Positions 5,299 to 6,798 of a DNA stretch of 6,798 bases are shown here, piece after piece. This stretch comes from an uncultured Thermomonas sp. (lineage in GTDB: Bacteria > Pseudomonadota > Gammaproteobacteria > Xanthomonadales > Xanthomonadaceae), in assembly GCA_946480065.1 (NCBI GenBank), contig CAMLJA010000103.1, positions 1 through 6,798 of the forward strand, written 5' to 3'. Numbering within the stretch: position 1 is the stretch's first letter; every line of letters begins with the position of its first letter. Made by a program: the position numbers and the translations under genes. Below the pieces are notes generated by a model, which saw nothing but the letters and a program-made list of their open reading frames with translations, was not told where the DNA came from and ran no database searches.

Positions 5299-6561
5299 TC
5301 AGCCCGGCGGGCCCGCCTGCCGGGCGGCGGCGAGCCGCGCCAGCTCCAGTTCCTCGCGCTTCTCCTGCTGCTTGCGCAGCTCCTCGCGCCGGATCGCCTC
5401 GACTTCCTCGGGCGACGGCGCTTCCTGCAGCGAAAGCGACAGCCCGGCGGCGTTGTCCGGCTCGCCGCGCTGGCTCTTGAGCTTGATGTTCAGGCGCAGC
5501 TCGTTGGCCGAATCGGCGTTGCGGATGGCCTCGTCGTAGCCGATCAGCCCTTCGTTGTAGAGCTCGAACAGCGCCCAGTCGAAGGTGCGCATCCCCAGTT
5601 CGCGGGACTTGTTCATGACGCCCTTCAGCTCGTGGAACTCGCCCTTGAAGATCTTCTCGGCGACGGTGGGCGTGTTCAGCAGGATCTCGATCGCCGCCAC
5701 CCGGCCCTGGCCGTCCTGGGTGCGCACCAGCCGCTGCGAGACGATCGCCCGCAGGTTCGCCGACAGGTCCATCAGCAGCTGGGTGCGGCGCTCCTCGGGG
5801 AAGAAGTTGATGATGCGCTCCATCGTCTGCGACGCGCTGTTGGCGTGCAGGGTGGACAGGCACAGGTGGCCGGTCTCGGCGAAGGCGATCGCATGCTCCA
5901 TCGTCTCCGCGTCGCGGATCTCGCCCACCAGGATCACGTCGGGCGCCTGCCGCAGGGTGTTCTTCAGCGCGTGGTGCCAGGACAGCGTGTCCACGCCGAC
6001 CTCGCGGTGGGTCACCAGCGAACGCTTGGACACGTGGGCGTACTCCACCGGGTCCTCGATGGTGATGATGTGGCCCGGCGAGGTGCGGTTGCGGTGGTCC
6101 ACCATCGCCGCCAGCGTGGTGGACTTGCCCGAGCCGGTGCCGCCGACCAGCAGCACCAGGCCGCGCTTGTTCATCACCACTTCGCGCAGCACCTCGGGCA
6201 GGCGCAGCTTCGCGAAGTCCGGGATCTCCGCCGCGATCGTGCGCAGCACCATCCCCACGCTGCCCTGCTGCACGAACACGTTGACCCGGAACCGCGACAC
6301 CCCGGGCACGTGGATGGCGAAATTGCTCTCCATCTCGCGCGCGAACTCCTCGCGCTGCTTGGCGTTCATCAGCGACCGCGCCAGCTGCGCGGTGGCCTCG
6401 CCGGTCAGCTTCTCGCCGGACAGCGGCGTCATCTGCCCCTGGCACTTCATGCTGGGCGGGAAGTCGTGGGCGATGAACAGGTCCGAGCCGCCGGCCTGCG
6501 CCATCTCCGCCAGCAGCCGGTGCATGAAGGCGCGCGCCTGGGTTTCGTCGAGGGCTTCCAT
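5299..6561 (-). CDS. pilU: Type IV pilus retraction ATPase PilU
   Basis: PilU is a hexameric AAA+-like ATPase of the PilT/GspE secretion family at the cytoplasmic base of the type IV pilus. It assists PilT in retraction and twitching motility. The N-terminal PAS-like region contains GGSDLFIAHDFPPSMK. Walker A is GGTGSGKST at 140-148 (Lys146). The Asp box is IITIEDPVEY at 165-174, with Glu169 as likely catalytic residue. Walker B is DVILVGEIRD at 208-217. The His box is GHLCLSTLHA, with His232 and His239. PilU rather than PilT is indicated by LKNTLRQAPDVILVGE, ELGMRTFDWALFELY and the ending IRNADSANELRLNIKLKSQ. At 420 aa it is longer than the roughly 380 residues usual for PilU. The last 55-60 residues form a charged, probably helical tail rich in Glu, Arg, Lys and Gln. 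The ATG at 6561 has AAGGA four bases upstream. It follows an aquaporin gene by 52 bp on the same strand; pilT is not its immediate upstream neighbour. Confidence 0.95.
   Translation of the reverse strand: MEALDETQARAFMHRLLAEMAQAGGSDLFIAHDFPPSMKCQGQMTPLSGEKLTGEATAQLARSLMNAKQREEFAREMESNFAIHVPGVSRFRVNVFVQQGSVGMVLRTIAAEIPDFAKLRLPEVLREVVMNKRGLVLLVGGTGSGKSTTLAAMVDHRNRTSPGHIITIEDPVEYAHVSKRSLVTHREVGVDTLSWHHALKNTLRQAPDVILVGEIRDAETMEHAIAFAETGHLCLSTLHANSASQTMERIINFFPEERRTQLLMDLSANLRAIVSQRLVRTQDGQGRVAAIEILLNTPTVAEKIFKGEFHELKGVMNKSRELGMRTFDWALFELYNEGLIGYDEAIRNADSANELRLNIKLKSQRGEPDNAAGLSLSLQEAPSPEEVEAIRREELRKQQEKREELELARLAAARQAGPPG
5302..5325. repeat. GC-rich inverted repeat at the 3' end of pilU
   Basis: GCCCGGC at 5302-5308 and GCCGGGC at 5319-5325 are reverse complements, and a 12-bp perfect palindrome (GGCGGGCCCGCC, 5306-5317) overlaps the first arm. 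It covers the last codons of pilU, next to the 16-bp gap between the converging stops. It could help end transcription from either side, but it has no T-run, and in sequence this rich in G and C such symmetry often arises by chance or from Pro/Gly codons. Confidence 0.3.
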
Positions 6562-6613
6562 GGCGTCCTTTGCGTGCGGGCGGCGGCTGCGCCCCGCGCA
6601 TGGTTGAACAATC

Positions 6614-6798
6614 TCAGCGTCGCGGCAATGCCCGGGCGATGGCGAGGGCCGCGAACGTGCCGCCGGGTTGCGCCATTGCGAACCCGGTCACATCCTGCGG
6701 GCGGATGCCGGCGAAGCTCTGCGTCACTGCGCGCGCCAGGGTCACGGCCGGATTCGCGAACGACGTGCTGGCGGTGAACCAGTAGGCGGCGAAGATGT
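6614..6798 (-). CDS. Aquaporin/MIP family channel, C-terminal 60 residues, cut by window edge
   Basis: MIP channels conduct water or small neutral solutes through the inner membrane. The visible frame (complement, stop TGA at 6616-6614) begins inside the protein with YWFTASTSFANPAVTLAR, which contains the second NPA motif (codons 6754-6746) followed by the re-entrant half-helix. After a loop (SFAGIRPQDV) comes a last hydrophobic segment, GGTFAALAIARAL. The STSFANPAVT context is typical of a MIP subgroup often found with arsenic-resistance genes. In that subgroup the arginine that usually follows NPA in AqpZ and GlpF is replaced, here by valine. Whether arsenic genes lie nearby cannot be seen. 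The gene is on the same strand as pilU and ends 52 bp before the pilU start, so read-through into pilU is possible. The start and the first NPA motif are outside the window. Confidence 0.85.
   Translation of the reverse strand, partial: IFAAYWFTASTSFANPAVTLARAVTQSFAGIRPQDVTGFAMAQPGGTFAALAIARALPRR

Noticed and set aside
1..6798. CRISPR arrays, tRNA or rRNA genes, insertion sequences, phage genes, toxin-antitoxin or defence genes
   Set aside because: No regularly spaced repeats, RNA gene landmarks, transposase or integrase motifs or terminal inverted repeats were seen; all substantial space is filled by recognisable chromosomal genes.

Overview
The window is very GC-rich, has dense gene packing, and carries an α-amino acid ester hydrolase that closely resembles my recollection of the Xanthomonas citri enzyme, plus a type IV pilus PilU ATPase. 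This points to a gammaproteobacterium of the Xanthomonadaceae/Lysobacteraceae (Lysobacter, Luteimonas, Xanthomonas or Pseudoxanthomonas type). The taxonomy is an inference from family resemblance and base composition, not from a marker gene. I see no mobile element, CRISPR array, tRNA, rRNA or prophage signal, and the region reads as ordinary chromosome.

Layout, left to right. (1) Minus strand, cut by the left edge: the N-terminal part of a secreted penicillin-acylase-family (S45, Ntn-hydrolase) enzyme, reaching just past its autocatalytic Ser199. (2) A 187-bp divergent intergenic region. (3) Plus strand, 844-2034: a membrane diguanylate cyclase with about seven N-terminal membrane segments and a C-terminal GGEEF domain with an intact I-site. 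(4) A 110-bp gap with a G-rich tract and a perfect 9-bp inverted repeat that overlaps a good promoter candidate. (5) Plus strand, 2145-4088: a secreted α-amino acid ester hydrolase (CocE/NonD/S15 superfamily) with its catalytic triad and substrate-amine-binding carboxylate cluster complete. (6) Plus strand, 4139-4792: a FrnE-type DsbA-like thioredoxin-fold protein with CPWC. (7) Plus strand, 4887-5282: a YCII/DGPF-domain protein, preceded by a long imperfect inverted repeat. (8) Minus strand, 5299-6561, converging on the previous gene with only 16 bp between the stops: pilU, with an unusually charged C-terminal tail. (9) Minus strand, cut by the right edge: the C-terminal 60 residues of an aquaporin/MIP channel.

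How the genes may work together. Two exported hydrolases of families known for β-lactam or acyl-amino-acid chemistry lie on either side of the cyclase gene, which suggests a periplasmic amide/ester-degrading neighbourhood, although nothing in the sequence proves joint regulation. The ester hydrolase, FrnE-like and YCII genes run in one direction with gaps of 50 and 94 bp and may be partly co-transcribed. The c-di-GMP cyclase and PilU both touch surface motility but are far apart, on opposite strands, and not obviously linked. No clear undescribed multi-gene system is visible. The most checkable signals are the inverted repeat sitting on the hydrolase promoter and the inverted repeat before the YCII gene.
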